32,003 nt of DNA from positions 48,671 through 80,673 of the forward strand of contig DXML01000004.1 in the NCBI GenBank assembly GCA_019414205.1, read 5' to 3'. Source of the DNA: Collinsella sp. Its GTDB lineage: Bacteria; Actinomycetota; Coriobacteriia; Coriobacteriales; Coriobacteriaceae. Under the pieces are notes generated by a model, which did not search any database, was not told the DNA's origin, and saw only the letters and a program-made list of their open reading frames with translations. Position 1 is the first letter of the stretch. Every line of letters begins with the position of its first letter. A program made the position numbers and the translations under genes. Shown piece by piece: positions 7,298 through 15,119 of the stretch.

Positions 7298-8401
7298 CTA
7301 GATGCGGACCGGCATGACCAGGTACAGGTAGTTGATCTTGTCGTAGGACTTAAAGATGCCCGCCTGCGAGTAGCTCTTGAGCTCCAGCGTGATCTCCTTC
7401 TCCTTGGACAGGGCATTGAGGCAGCCGAAGATGTAGTGGTAGTTGAAGGCGATGGTACCCGACTCGCCCTCGGCCTCGACATCGATCGTCTCCTGCGCAA
7501 GGTCCTGGTCATTGGAAATGGAGGACAGGCCCATCTGCCCGTTCTCGACATCGATCTCGAACTTGACGGCGGGGTTGGCGCTCGCGATAACGGCCACGCG
7601 CTTGAGGGCGGCGTTAAAGGCGGCGACGTCGATCTTGACGCTCGTCACGCACGAATCGGGGATGAGCTGCTTGTAGTTGGGGTACACGCCCTCGATGCGA
7701 CGCGACACGTAGGTGGTGTAGCCGGCCTCGAAGACGACCTGGGTGTCGGTAGCCCCGATCATGATGGTCGCTTGGCTGGCCATGATGTTCAGCGCGTCGT
7801 TAAAGGCGTCAGCCGGAACGTTGAGCTCAAAGGAGCCCTCGAGGGTCGAGGTCTCGACCTGCGTATCGCACACGGCCAAGCGGAAGGAATCGGTCGCTAC
7901 CAGGCGTACGGTGTTGTTCTCGACCTTCATGTGCACGCCGCCCAGGATGGGGCGAGCCTTGTCGGTCGAGGTGACGCGCCACACGCGGCCGACCATTTCG
8001 GACAAGACATCGGTCGGCAGCTCCACGGCACTCTCGATGGCATAGGCCGGAAACTCGGGGAAGTCATTGGCATCGAGCGTGTTCAGCCTAAAAGAGCTCT
8101 TCTCGCAACCAATCAGCACCTGGCGCTCGGACAGCTCAAAGGTGACCGGGGCATCGGGGAGGGTCTTGGTGATATTGGAGAGCATCTTACAGGGAATAAC
8201 CATCTCGCCCTCTTCTTCGACATGCGCCGCGATGCGATGACGGATCGAGATGGTGTAGTTAGAGGTCTGGAATTCCAAGATGCCGTCTTGGGCCTTAACG
8301 AGCACGCCCGACAGGATGGGGAGGGTGGATGCCGAAGCGACACCCTTCATAACGACGCCGATGGCTTGTGTAAGCGAGCTCTGGCTGACGGTGAACTTCA
8401 T
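7298..8401 (-). CDS. dnaN: DNA polymerase III beta sliding clamp
   Basis: The 367-aa clamp protein begins MKFTVSQSSLTQAIG and ends YLYLVMPVRI, matching the beta-clamp family termini. The product encircles DNA and tethers polymerase III and other clamp-binding proteins. Start ATG is preceded by GAAAGG. It follows dnaA across a 238-bp gap holding part of the origin, and leads straight into recF and dciA. Confidence 0.98.
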   Translation of the reverse strand: MKFTVSQSSLTQAIGVVMKGVASASTLPILSGVLVKAQDGILEFQTSNYTISIRHRIAAHVEEEGEMVIPCKMLSNITKTLPDAPVTFELSERQVLIGCEKSSFRLNTLDANDFPEFPAYAIESAVELPTDVLSEMVGRVWRVTSTDKARPILGGVHMKVENNTVRLVATDSFRLAVCDTQVETSTLEGSFELNVPADAFNDALNIMASQATIMIGATDTQVVFEAGYTTYVSRRIEGVYPNYKQLIPDSCVTSVKIDVAAFNAALKRVAVIASANPAVKFEIDVENGQMGLSSISNDQDLAQETIDVEAEGESGTIAFNYHYIFGCLNALSKEKEITLELKSYSQAGIFKSYDKINYLYLVMPVRI

Positions 8402-8639
8402 CTTTTAATACCTTTCTATAGATATAAATATCTTAATAATAGTAATAGCACTGACGAAACTGTTGATTACTCCCAAAGACGCAGGTCAGACCCAGAAAGA
8501 GAATCGACAGCAACCTGTGTGCAACGGGGGTGGTTTTCCACGTTCAAAACCTGCGCAAAACTTTTCATCACCGCGGGTTGGGTTTTAGACACCTTATGCC
8601 CGTGGTTTCGACAAGTTTTCAACAGGTGTCTCTATTTCC
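8402..8639. other. dnaA-dnaN part of oriC: AT-rich unwinding element and DnaA boxes
   Basis: The left part (8402-8448) is strongly A/T rich in a GC-rich neighbourhood. It contains five tandem trinucleotides TAA TAA TAG TAA TAG at 8434-8448, the pattern of a DnaA-trio (3'-(G/A)AT repeats). Twelve bases further right is a DnaA-box-like TAATCAACA on the minus strand (8461-8469). Others are TTTTCCACG (8534-8542) and GTTTTCAACAGG (8615-8626); the last 12-mer recurs twice upstream of dnaA's operon. In B. subtilis the unwinding site is likewise between dnaA and dnaN. Function is inferred from this arrangement. Confidence 0.7.
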
Positions 8640-10364
8640 CTACGAGCGCAGTGTAATTTTATCGCGCAGCGACTTGAGGTCTTCGGTGACAGTGCGGTCT
8701 TCCTGGATCATCTTCTGGACCTTTTTGTAGCTCGTGCTGACGGTCGAGTGGTTGCGGTTGCCAAATTCGGCGCCCACCGCCGTGGTCGTCATCTCGCACA
8801 TCTCGATGGCTAGGTAGATAGCGATATGGCGTGCTTTGGCGATATTGGCGTTGCGACGCGGGCCGATGAGCTCCTCGTGCGTCACGCCGTACTGCTCTTC
8901 GATGACGGACTGAACCGTCTGGACGTTGATCTTTTTGGCCGATGTGTCGAAGTACTGGCTGGCGATGGCGTCGATATCGTCAAAGGTGAGCTCCCCGCCC
9001 TCGCGCTCGCGGTCGCCCGCCTCGCCGGCGCAGCGCTCGCAGAAGCTCTCGAGTTCGCGGATGTTGGTGCCCGAGACCTCGGCCATGTGTTTAAAGTGCT
9101 CGTCGGTCAGGTGCCCGCCGTCGCCCCCATAGGCCGCCAGCAGCGAGTCGTCGCCTGCCTCGGGAGCGGCGACGATGGTGTTCTCGTAATAGCGCTGCAA
9201 GATCTTGTATTTCATCTCGTAGCTGGGCTCTGCGACCAAGCAGAGCATGCCGGCGTTGAAGCGGCTGGTCAGACGCTCGTCCATGCTCAGGTCCTTGGGG
9301 GCGCGGTCTGCCGCGATGACGACCTTCTTGTTGTTGCGGATGAACTCGTCCATGAGCTGGAAAAAGTAGTCCACGCTCGCGCGCTTGCCGATGATGTTTT
9401 GGATGTCATCGATGATGAGCACGTCCACGCCGTGGTATGCCTGCATGATAGGGGCGTTGCTCTTCTTTTGGCGGTCGAACTCGGTCATCAGGTCGTCCAG
9501 ATATGCCTGGGAGTTGGCATACTTGACCTTGATCTCGGGCGACTTCTCGGCGAGCTCGTTTTTGATGGCAAGCAGCAGGTGCGTCTTGCCCAGGCCCGAT
9601 TTGCCGTAGATGAACAGTGATGTGCACGTGCCACGCTCGTCCGCGAGGGCGGCAAACTTGAGTGCCGAGCGATAGGCATGGCTGTTCTCGGGGCCGTAGA
9701 CAAAGTTCTCAAAGGTAAATTTTGAGTTCGCGGCGAGCGGGGCTCCATCCGCATTCTGCTCGGCCGGTACGGTCGGTGCCGGCATGGGTGAAGCGGGGGT
9801 CGCAGCTTGCGTGGACTTAGTCGGCGCTCCGCCCTTCATCTGGTTCATCATGCGACGAAAATCATCGGCCGAGAGCGTGTTCTTGATTGCAATGCCCGAA
9901 TCCGCGCCCGCCGCTGCGTCGTGAGCGATAGGCATGTGCGTGACGGGTGCGTTCGTTGACGTCGCCGCCGCGGTCGGCAACGGTGCCATGGTTTCACGGG
10001 AAACATCGCCGTGCTGGTGCTCGATTGTCGGCACGTCGCCTGCGGAGGCCGGCACCGCCGGGGAGGCAGCGGGAGCCGCGGCGGGCGCCGTCGCAGCAGC
10101 GGATTCCGCCACGGCTCCTTGCGGTGCCACGATGTCGAGCGCAATCGGTGCAAAGGCGATTTCTTCCAGATAGGCCTCAATGGTCGGCTGATGCTTTTTG
10201 AGCTGCGCGATGGCAAAGCGCGAGGGGGCCTCGATCGTGAGCGTATCTTCGGTCAGGCTTATGGCGCGCGATTGCCCCAGCATGTTGATGAGGCGTGCAT
10301 CTTGGCCGTCGCGCTGGCAAAAGGCGATGGCATCCCCCAGGATGATGCTTGCTTCCTCGTCCAC
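8640..10364 (-). CDS. dnaA: chromosomal replication initiator DnaA
   Basis: This AAA+ initiator binds DnaA boxes and melts oriC. The 574-aa product has an N-terminal domain I (about 1-80). A long Ala/Pro-rich, low-complexity domain II (about 82-210) makes the protein longer than the usual 440-520. Then come the AAA+ domain, with Walker A GKSGLGKT (254-261) and Walker B VDVLIIDDIQN (313-323), and domain IV with the signature GNRNHSTV. The start is GTG at 10364 with GGGAG upstream. The gene begins only 15 bp after the HATPase/winged-helix gene, so dnaA looks like the second gene of an operon. A parS-like sequence lies inside the domain II coding region. Confidence 0.98.
   Translation of the reverse strand: MDEEASIILGDAIAFCQRDGQDARLINMLGQSRAISLTEDTLTIEAPSRFAIAQLKKHQPTIEAYLEEIAFAPIALDIVAPQGAVAESAAATAPAAAPAASPAVPASAGDVPTIEHQHGDVSRETMAPLPTAAATSTNAPVTHMPIAHDAAAGADSGIAIKNTLSADDFRRMMNQMKGGAPTKSTQAATPASPMPAPTVPAEQNADGAPLAANSKFTFENFVYGPENSHAYRSALKFAALADERGTCTSLFIYGKSGLGKTHLLLAIKNELAEKSPEIKVKYANSQAYLDDLMTEFDRQKKSNAPIMQAYHGVDVLIIDDIQNIIGKRASVDYFFQLMDEFIRNNKKVVIAADRAPKDLSMDERLTSRFNAGMLCLVAEPSYEMKYKILQRYYENTIVAAPEAGDDSLLAAYGGDGGHLTDEHFKHMAEVSGTNIRELESFCERCAGEAGDREREGGELTFDDIDAIASQYFDTSAKKINVQTVQSVIEEQYGVTHEELIGPRRNANIAKARHIAIYLAIEMCEMTTTAVGAEFGNRNHSTVSTSYKKVQKMIQEDRTVTEDLKSLRDKITLRS
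9990..10005. promoter_or_regulatory. parS-like site inside dnaA
   Basis: GGTTTCACGGGAAACA matches the canonical parS palindrome TGTTTCACGTGAAACA at 14 of 16 positions. The three perfect copies near parA show that this genome uses that consensus. It falls in the poorly constrained domain II codons for VSRET (residues 121-125). ParB binding is inferred. Confidence 0.55.
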
Positions 10365-10379
10365 TGTCTCTCCCGTTCT

Positions 10380-11732
10380 TTAGCTCTGAGCTCGCACGCG
10401 AGCGGCGCCGAGTTCGGTCAGATGGTATTTCTGGCCATGCTTGATGACCAAGCCGGCCTGCGCCAAGTCATTGAGCGTGCGTGACCAAGTGGGGGCCGAG
10501 TTTCCAAACGCCCTCGCCAGATCGGTAGCACCGCACGCTTGATTTTGCGCCAGATAGCCCAGCGCGGCGTTGCCGCGATCGCTTACGAACACGTCCGGTT
10601 GTGGCTGCGCATACTGATTTGCTGCATTAGGATACATCATTTGAGCTGCTGGTTGTTGAGAACTCTGCATCGGCGGCATTTGCTGTTGAAAACTTTGAGG
10701 CCACTGTTGGTAAGGCTGCGGAGTCATCTGCTGGGCCCAGGGGTTGTACTGCTGCTGCGGCATCTGCTGGTACGGCTGCTGATATCCCTGCTGGTACTGC
10801 TGCGGGAACTGCTGGCCATACCCCAGTGGCGGCATCTGCTGATATGGATATCCCTGTTGGTACGGCTGATAGCCCATTTGCTGGCCACCCGGTGCCCCCG
10901 TCGCCTGCTGCATTGCTGTTGCATCCTGATCCGCCAGCGGCATGGCCTCTGGCGCGTTTGGCGGCATCGACATCGATGCCGCCTGGGGCTCTTGTGTAGG
11001 AAGCATTCCGGGCTGCTGCATCTGTCCCACGGGGGGCTGCATCTGTTGCGTTGCCATGGGCTGCTGCGCAAAAGCTCCCGGCAGGGGATATGTGGGCTGC
11101 TCCGTCTCGGGCCGCACGGCAGCACCGCGTCCGCCGGCACGCTCTATTTCCTGCACGCGTTTAGGGTCCAGGCTTACCGTAACCACGGTGCCGTTGCCCA
11201 TGTTGTCCTCGATGGACACGGCCCCGCCGGCGTTTTCCAAATACTCCTGCACCATGGGAAACCCTGCTCCGGTTCCACGGATGTAGCGCTTCATCTTGCT
11301 GTTTGCGCTGGTAACGCCAAAGTCGAAAGCACGCTCCTTGTCGTCGATGCCGGGTCCTTGATCAGCGAAGCGGATGGTGTCTCCGCCGTCCAGAATCGAG
11401 ATGATGGGCTCGGCAAAGTGCGCGTGGATAAAGTTTTCGACAATCTCGCGGATGACCATGAGCGAGATATGGCCACCTTGTTCTTTCATGCACTGGTAGA
11501 CGGTGTTGGTCGTCTCTTCCAAATACGTGCGGACATCTTGCGGATCAATGACGATCACACGCGGTGTCGACAGCATATCGTCATAGACGGCGATGCGCGC
11601 GGCGTACATGGCTTTTGGCGCCTGCGTGGTCGTCTGCTCGCCTTCCTCACGCTCTTCGCGCACGCCGGTGATGTGCTCGTTGTCGGGTGCCGGGTCTCCG
11701 GAATCGACCATGGTGTAAAAGTCGTCAGACAT
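10380..11732 (-). CDS. HATPase (GHKL) and winged-helix protein upstream of dnaA
   Basis: The 450-aa protein is not one of the standard origin genes. Residues about 60-195 form a GHKL/HATPase domain most like SpoIIAB/RsbW-type ATPases: N-box REIVENFIHAHF (95-106), G1 DQGPGID (124-130), G2 GTGAGFPM (153-160) and NGTVVTV (180-186). No histidine-phosphotransfer helix or sensor domain is seen. Residues about 212-385 are low complexity, rich in Gln, Pro, Met and Tyr with repeated YQQ/PYQQ-type units. The last 65 residues look like a winged helix (LARAFGNSAPTWSRTLNDLA, then GLVIKHGQKYHLTELG). There is no signal peptide or membrane segment. It is the gene nearest the origin on this side, 15 bp from dnaA, so the two are probably cotranscribed. 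I infer a regulator of initiation or of the dnaA operon. An anti-sigma-type kinase is the alternative. Confidence 0.85.
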   Translation of the reverse strand: MSDDFYTMVDSGDPAPDNEHITGVREEREEGEQTTTQAPKAMYAARIAVYDDMLSTPRVIVIDPQDVRTYLEETTNTVYQCMKEQGGHISLMVIREIVENFIHAHFAEPIISILDGGDTIRFADQGPGIDDKERAFDFGVTSANSKMKRYIRGTGAGFPMVQEYLENAGGAVSIEDNMGNGTVVTVSLDPKRVQEIERAGGRGAAVRPETEQPTYPLPGAFAQQPMATQQMQPPVGQMQQPGMLPTQEPQAASMSMPPNAPEAMPLADQDATAMQQATGAPGGQQMGYQPYQQGYPYQQMPPLGYGQQFPQQYQQGYQQPYQQMPQQQYNPWAQQMTPQPYQQWPQSFQQQMPPMQSSQQPAAQMMYPNAANQYAQPQPDVFVSDRGNAALGYLAQNQACGATDLARAFGNSAPTWSRTLNDLAQAGLVIKHGQKYHLTELGAARVRAQS

Positions 11733-11975
11733 GCCGCTCGCAATCTTTCAAAAGGTTTCGAACAAATAGTAGCTCACCGTGCAATGTTTCTCATCTTTCG
11801 ACAACTTTTCAAAACCTGTTGAAAACTTTGGAAAACGGACGAAAAGTTCTCAACATTGCCAACATGACCTGTTGAAAACTCGATGAAATATCGTGAAAAG
11901 TTGCCATGCACCGCTAAATCGAGCTCGGCTTATGGGGGAACCGTGTGAACTGCGCAACCTTTTACCTTTGATTTC
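11733..11975. other. oriC: DnaA-box cluster between dnaA operon and rpmH
   Basis: Transcription diverges here, leftward to dnaA and rightward to rpmH, as at most bacterial origins. The 12-mer CCTGTTGAAAAC occurs at 11815-11826 and 11868-11879, and its complement occurs in the dnaA-dnaN gap. Its core TTTTCAACA resembles the DnaA box TTATCCACA. A variant TTCTCAACA is at 11847-11855. Further TTTTC-type matches are scattered through 11750-11900. No gene lies in the 345 bp between 11733 and 12077. The dnaA-operon promoter must also be here; TACTAT at 11766-11771 (minus strand) is a weak candidate. Confidence 0.75.
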
Positions 11976-12005
11976 TTGACATTTGAACATTGATTTCCCT
12001 ACAAT
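11976..12005 (+). promoter_or_regulatory. rpmH-rnpA promoter
   Basis: TTGACA (11976-11981) and TACAAT (12000-12005) are spaced 18 nt apart, a near-consensus sigma-70 promoter. The leader of about 66 nt contains a GTCCGCG/CGCGGAC hairpin with a CCCC loop (12032-12049) before the rpmH ribosome binding site. Confidence 0.85.
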
Positions 12006-12077
12006 CTTCAAGCTCACGTGTCTATATCTGCGTCCGCGCCCCCGCGGACACTCGAAATGCAGCAGGAGGAACTTAAG

Positions 12078-12212
12078 ATGAAGCGTACGTATCAGCCTAA
12101 TAAGCGTAAGCGTGCCAAGACCCATGGCTTCCGTGCCCGTATGGCCACTAAGGGTGGTCGTGCCGTGCTCGCCCGTCGTCGCGCCAAGGGCCGCAAGCGT
12201 CTCACTGTCTAG
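12078..12212 (+). CDS. rpmH: 50S ribosomal protein L34
   Basis: The 44-aa, highly basic protein begins MKRTYQPNKRKRAKTHGFR and ends GRKRLTV, the full L34 pattern. ATG at 12078 is chosen because AGGAGGAA lies just upstream; the longer upstream reading frame is not conserved in L34. L34 is part of the large ribosomal subunit. It is the first rightward gene from the origin and is followed 20 bp later by rnpA. Confidence 0.98.
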   Translation: MKRTYQPNKRKRAKTHGFRARMATKGGRAVLARRRAKGRKRLTV

Positions 12213-12232
12213 CAGCGATACACACATCTCGC

Positions 12233-12571
12233 ATGAAGACTATTAAGTCTCGGCAAGATTTCGAGCATGTGTTCAGTCAGGGGCGTCGTTTCAATCACCC
12301 TCTGATTCGAATGACCATATGTGAATCGGTTGGCGAAGGCGACTCCGGAAGGGTCGCCTTCGTTGGTGCTAAACGGCTCGGTTGTGCTGTCGTGCGCAAC
12401 CGTTCTAAGCGTGTGATGCGCGAGGCCGCCCGCAGCTGTGGATTTCCCGTTGCGGGTTATGACATCATCTTGTTCGCAACTCCCAAGACGAGGGTTTCTT
12501 CGCCTCAGGAGATGGACAATGCATTGCGTTCGCTTATGAAACGCGCCGGCGTTGCCGGGGAGGAGCGATGA
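12233..12571 (+). CDS. rnpA: ribonuclease P protein component
   Basis: The 112-aa basic protein is the protein cofactor of RNase P, which trims tRNA 5' leaders. The family signature is present as RNRSKRVMREAAR (about 57-69), together with the N-terminal SRQDFEHVFSQGRR. No strong Shine-Dalgarno site precedes ATG 12233, so translation probably depends on the rpmH message. Its end overlaps yidD by 4 bp (ATGA). Confidence 0.97.
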   Translation: MKTIKSRQDFEHVFSQGRRFNHPLIRMTICESVGEGDSGRVAFVGAKRLGCAVVRNRSKRVMREAARSCGFPVAGYDIILFATPKTRVSSPQEMDNALRSLMKRAGVAGEER

Positions 12572-12792
12572 GCAATCACGTTTTGCGACGTGTTGCCATC
12601 GCTCCTATTCGCATATATCAACAGGTTATTTCGCCCTTATTGCCTGACGCCTGCATTTATTACCCAACGTGCTCGCAATACGCCGTCCAGGCGATTGAGA
12701 AGTACGGTGTTTTGAGAGGCTGCTGGCTTGCCGTGAGGCGCATCGCTCGCTGCAATCCCCTGCACGTCGGCGGTTATGACCCTGTGCCCTAG
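12568..12792 (+). CDS. yidD: membrane insertion factor YidD
   Basis: The 74-aa protein carries the DUF37/YidD hallmark YPTCSQYAVQAIEKYG and the C-terminal CNPLHVGGYDPVP. YidD is a small membrane-associated protein that assists YidC. It starts inside the rnpA stop (4-bp overlap) and precedes yidC by 29 bp, the usual order rpmH-rnpA-yidD-yidC. Confidence 0.96.
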   Translation: MSNHVLRRVAIAPIRIYQQVISPLLPDACIYYPTCSQYAVQAIEKYGVLRGCWLAVRRIARCNPLHVGGYDPVP

Positions 12793-12821
12793 CGGGCACT
12801 CGCTATCGGAGGAAAACTTAC

Positions 12822-13592
12822 ATGTGGGATTGGATCGTTAACATCCTTTTCGAGCTGCTCAAGCTCATCCAGACCTTTGCGGTCGACTGGGGCCTGTCCA
12901 TCATCATCCTGGTGGTCATCATCCGTCTGCTACTGACGCCGCTTATGCTCAAGTCGACTAAGTCGACGGCACGCATGCAGGTGCTGCAGCCCAAGATGCT
13001 CGAGATCCAGGAGCGCTATGCCGACGATCCCCAGCGTCAGGCCGAGGAAATGCAGAAGTTCTACAGCGAGAACAAGTTCAACCCGATGGCTGGTTGTCTG
13101 CCGCTGTTGATTCAGATGCCTGTCCTGTTCGCCCTATTTACGCTGCTGCGTAACCTGCCGGACTACTTTAACGACGGCGCGTTCTCGTTCTTTAATATTC
13201 TGCCCGACCTGACCACCACGCCGAGTGCCTCCTTTGCCGATGGCTTTATGGTCGCGCTGCCTGCGCTGGTCTGCCTGATCCTGTTCGCTGTCCTGACCCT
13301 GATTCCGCAGCTCTATATGTCGCGCAACCAGACCGGCCAGCAGGCTCAGAGCATGCGTATGATGGCCGTTGTCATGACGGTCATGATGCTTTGGATGGGC
13401 TGGAGCCTTCCCGTTGGTGTTCTGCTGTACTACGACGTCTCGTCTGCTTGGCAGGTTATCCAGCAGATTTTTGTGACGCAGAAGGTCATCGACAAGGCGA
13501 AGGCCGATGAGGAGGAGCGCCTTAAGAACGCGCCGCTGCAGGTTGAGGTCACTCGTCGCGAGAAGAAGCCGCGCCCGCACAAGAAGAAGTAG
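12822..13592 (+). CDS. yidC: membrane protein insertase YidC/Oxa1
   Basis: The 256-aa product is a short, Gram-positive-type YidC without the large periplasmic domain. Hydrophobic segments lie at about residues 5-20, 25-45, 88-105, 140-165 and 185-210. The conserved groove arginine lies in the IIRLLLTPLM segment near residue 43, and the coiled cytoplasmic loop follows (about 48-85). The C-terminal tail is very basic (REKKPRPHKKK), as in ribosome-binding YidC proteins. There is no lipoprotein box. GGAGG precedes ATG 12822. Confidence 0.96.
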   Translation: MWDWIVNILFELLKLIQTFAVDWGLSIIILVVIIRLLLTPLMLKSTKSTARMQVLQPKMLEIQERYADDPQRQAEEMQKFYSENKFNPMAGCLPLLIQMPVLFALFTLLRNLPDYFNDGAFSFFNILPDLTTTPSASFADGFMVALPALVCLILFAVLTLIPQLYMSRNQTGQQAQSMRMMAVVMTVMMLWMGWSLPVGVLLYYDVSSAWQVIQQIFVTQKVIDKAKADEEERLKNAPLQVEVTRREKKPRPHKKK

Positions 13593-13636
13593 CGGGATAT
13601 CAATCTTATTTAGGTACCTAACTTTTGGAGTACGTT

Positions 13637-14206
13637 ATGTCTGAAGAGATCATCGAGGATATGCTTGAGGAGGTTGCCCCGCAGGTCGCGGGCGATTATC
13701 CCGAGATTGCACAGCGCTACAAGGCCGGTGAAGAGCTGACCGACGAGGAGCTCGACACCATTGCCGATGTCGCGATTTCCATCCTGCGTTCCATCCTTTC
13801 GCACTTCGATGCCGCCAACTCTCCTATCGATGAGTATGAGGGCGACGAGGGTGAGCTGATTCTGGATGTAACGGCTCCCGACCTTGCTGTTCTCATTGGC
13901 CGTCATGGTCGCACCCTTGATGCCCTTCAGGTTATGTTCTCTTTGCTAGTGAGCCGCAAGCTTGGCTTTAGGTATCCGGTTGTAGTGGACGTCGAGGGAT
14001 ACAAGAGCCGCCGTCAGGACAAGGTTGCCTCCATGGCTCAGTCTGCAGCCGAGCGTGCCATCCGCACTCATAAGAGTGTTTCGCTTCCGCCCATGAATGC
14101 CTACGAGCGCCGACTGGTTCACATTGCACTTCGTGGCAATGACGCCGTCGATACTCATTCTGAGGGTTCTGACCCTGATCGCCATGTGGTGATTGTTGCT
14201 CGATAA
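13637..14206 (+). CDS. jag: Jag/KhpB-like KH-R3H RNA-binding protein
   Basis: The 189-aa protein has an acidic N-terminal region (about 1-70), a KH-type segment with VLIGRHGRTLDALQ (about 84-97), and an R3H motif in AYERRLVHIALR (about 154-165). Jag/KhpB proteins bind RNA and sit next to yidC in Gram-positive bacteria. ATG at 13637 is preferred over the in-frame TTG four codons earlier, because TTGGAG then serves as the ribosome binding site. A strong terminator follows. Confidence 0.93.
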   Translation: MSEEIIEDMLEEVAPQVAGDYPEIAQRYKAGEELTDEELDTIADVAISILRSILSHFDAANSPIDEYEGDEGELILDVTAPDLAVLIGRHGRTLDALQVMFSLLVSRKLGFRYPVVVDVEGYKSRRQDKVASMAQSAAERAIRTHKSVSLPPMNAYERRLVHIALRGNDAVDTHSEGSDPDRHVVIVAR

Positions 14207-14225
14207 TCTGCTCGAGCTTATGCTA

Positions 14226-14256
14226 AGGGGACGTGGTTTCCACGTCCCCTTTTTTT
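14226..14256 (+). terminator. terminator after jag
   Basis: GGGGACGTGG and CCACGTCCCC pair around a 3-nt loop and are followed by seven T residues. It closes the rpmH-rnpA-yidD-yidC-jag operon. Confidence 0.95.
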
Positions 14257-14302
14257 GTCAAAAGTTCTCGATACACTGATTTTTGTCAGAAAGGAGCTTT
14301 CG

Positions 14303-15040
14303 TTGTTAGTACTTACTGATCAGCAAGCTGACGAGATGTTGACTCGTCTAACTTCCTATTGCAAAGAGTATTCCTTGAGCGTATCTGATGTTGAGCTGAG
14401 GAAATGTATTCAGCATTTGGATTTGGTTCTGGAAACAAATAAGACAACTAATCTCACCCGTATTCTTAACGTAGAAGATGCTGCGGTACTTCATATCCTC
14501 GACTCACTTGTTTTGCTCCCCTATATCAATAAGGCTCCTGAGGGAGCTTTGCTCGATATGGGGACAGGTGCGGGCTTCCCTGGTATTCCGTTAACCATAA
14601 CCACGCATCGTAAAGCTACTTATATTGACTCTGTTGGTAAGAAGGTTGATGCCGTCAATTCTTTTGTTCATGCTCTTGGGTTGAAACATGCTCATGCGAT
14701 TCATGATCGCCTTGAGGAATATGCTCGAAGCCATAAGAAGCAGTTTTCTGTCGTAACCGCCCGCGCACTTGCCCCTCTACCGATTCTTGTTGAGTATGCG
14801 GCTCCGTTCCTCAAGGATGGAGGTCTATTTGTTATCACCAAGGGTAATCCTTCGGATGAGGAGCTAGTTTCCGGCATGTCGGCAGCTAAGATTTGCGGCT
14901 TCACTTTGCTTCTTAATGTCGCAATCGATTTGCCTGAGGGCTTGGGCCACAGGGAGTTCATTGTTCTCAAGAAGAGTCATCCAGCATCCGTTTCATTGCC
15001 TCGTGCAAATGGCATGGCTAAGAAGAATCCGCTTGCCTAG
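14303..15040 (+). CDS. rsmG: 16S rRNA (guanine-N7) methyltransferase RsmG
   Basis: The 245-aa product has the RsmG SAM-binding motif LLDMGTGAGFPGIPL and the upstream LTRILNVEDAAVLHILDSL region of GidB proteins. It methylates G527 (E. coli numbering) of 16S rRNA, and loss gives low-level streptomycin resistance. TTG at 14303 is chosen because AAGGAG lies 6 nt upstream; the longer frame would run back into the jag terminator. From here to about 17.1 kb base composition is visibly more A/T rich than the flanks. It is followed by three parS sites and parA. Confidence 0.95.
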   Translation: MLVLTDQQADEMLTRLTSYCKEYSLSVSDVELRKCIQHLDLVLETNKTTNLTRILNVEDAAVLHILDSLVLLPYINKAPEGALLDMGTGAGFPGIPLTITTHRKATYIDSVGKKVDAVNSFVHALGLKHAHAIHDRLEEYARSHKKQFSVVTARALAPLPILVEYAAPFLKDGGLFVITKGNPSDEELVSGMSAAKICGFTLLLNVAIDLPEGLGHREFIVLKKSHPASVSLPRANGMAKKNPLA

Positions 15041-15041
15041 A

Positions 15042-15057
15042 TGTTTCACGTGAAACA
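15042..15057. promoter_or_regulatory. parS site 1
   Basis: TGTTTCACGTGAAACA is a perfect copy of the conserved 16-bp parS palindrome bound by ParB. It begins 1 bp after the rsmG stop codon. Confidence 0.95.
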
Positions 15058-15080
15058 TAATGGATACTAACAACTTGCAG

Positions 15081-15096
15081 TGTTTCACGTGAAACA
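15081..15096. promoter_or_regulatory. parS site 2
   Basis: Second perfect TGTTTCACGTGAAACA, 39 bp from site 1 centre to centre. Confidence 0.95.
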
Positions 15097-15119
15097 TGGC
15101 GGTTGATATCGAATCGGAA

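Noticed and set aside
6659..8656. 665-aa open frame on the plus strand opposite recF and dnaN
   Set aside because: It mirrors two well-supported genes and runs through their junction and the origin gap. It has no recognisable domain.
11850..12227. 125-aa minus-strand frame across oriC and rpmH
   Set aside because: It overlaps the origin boxes and the whole of rpmH antisense, and has no Shine-Dalgarno site.
14255..14302. Upstream start for rsmG
   Set aside because: The start would lie in the T-run of the jag terminator. TTG 14303 has AAGGAG 6 nt upstream.
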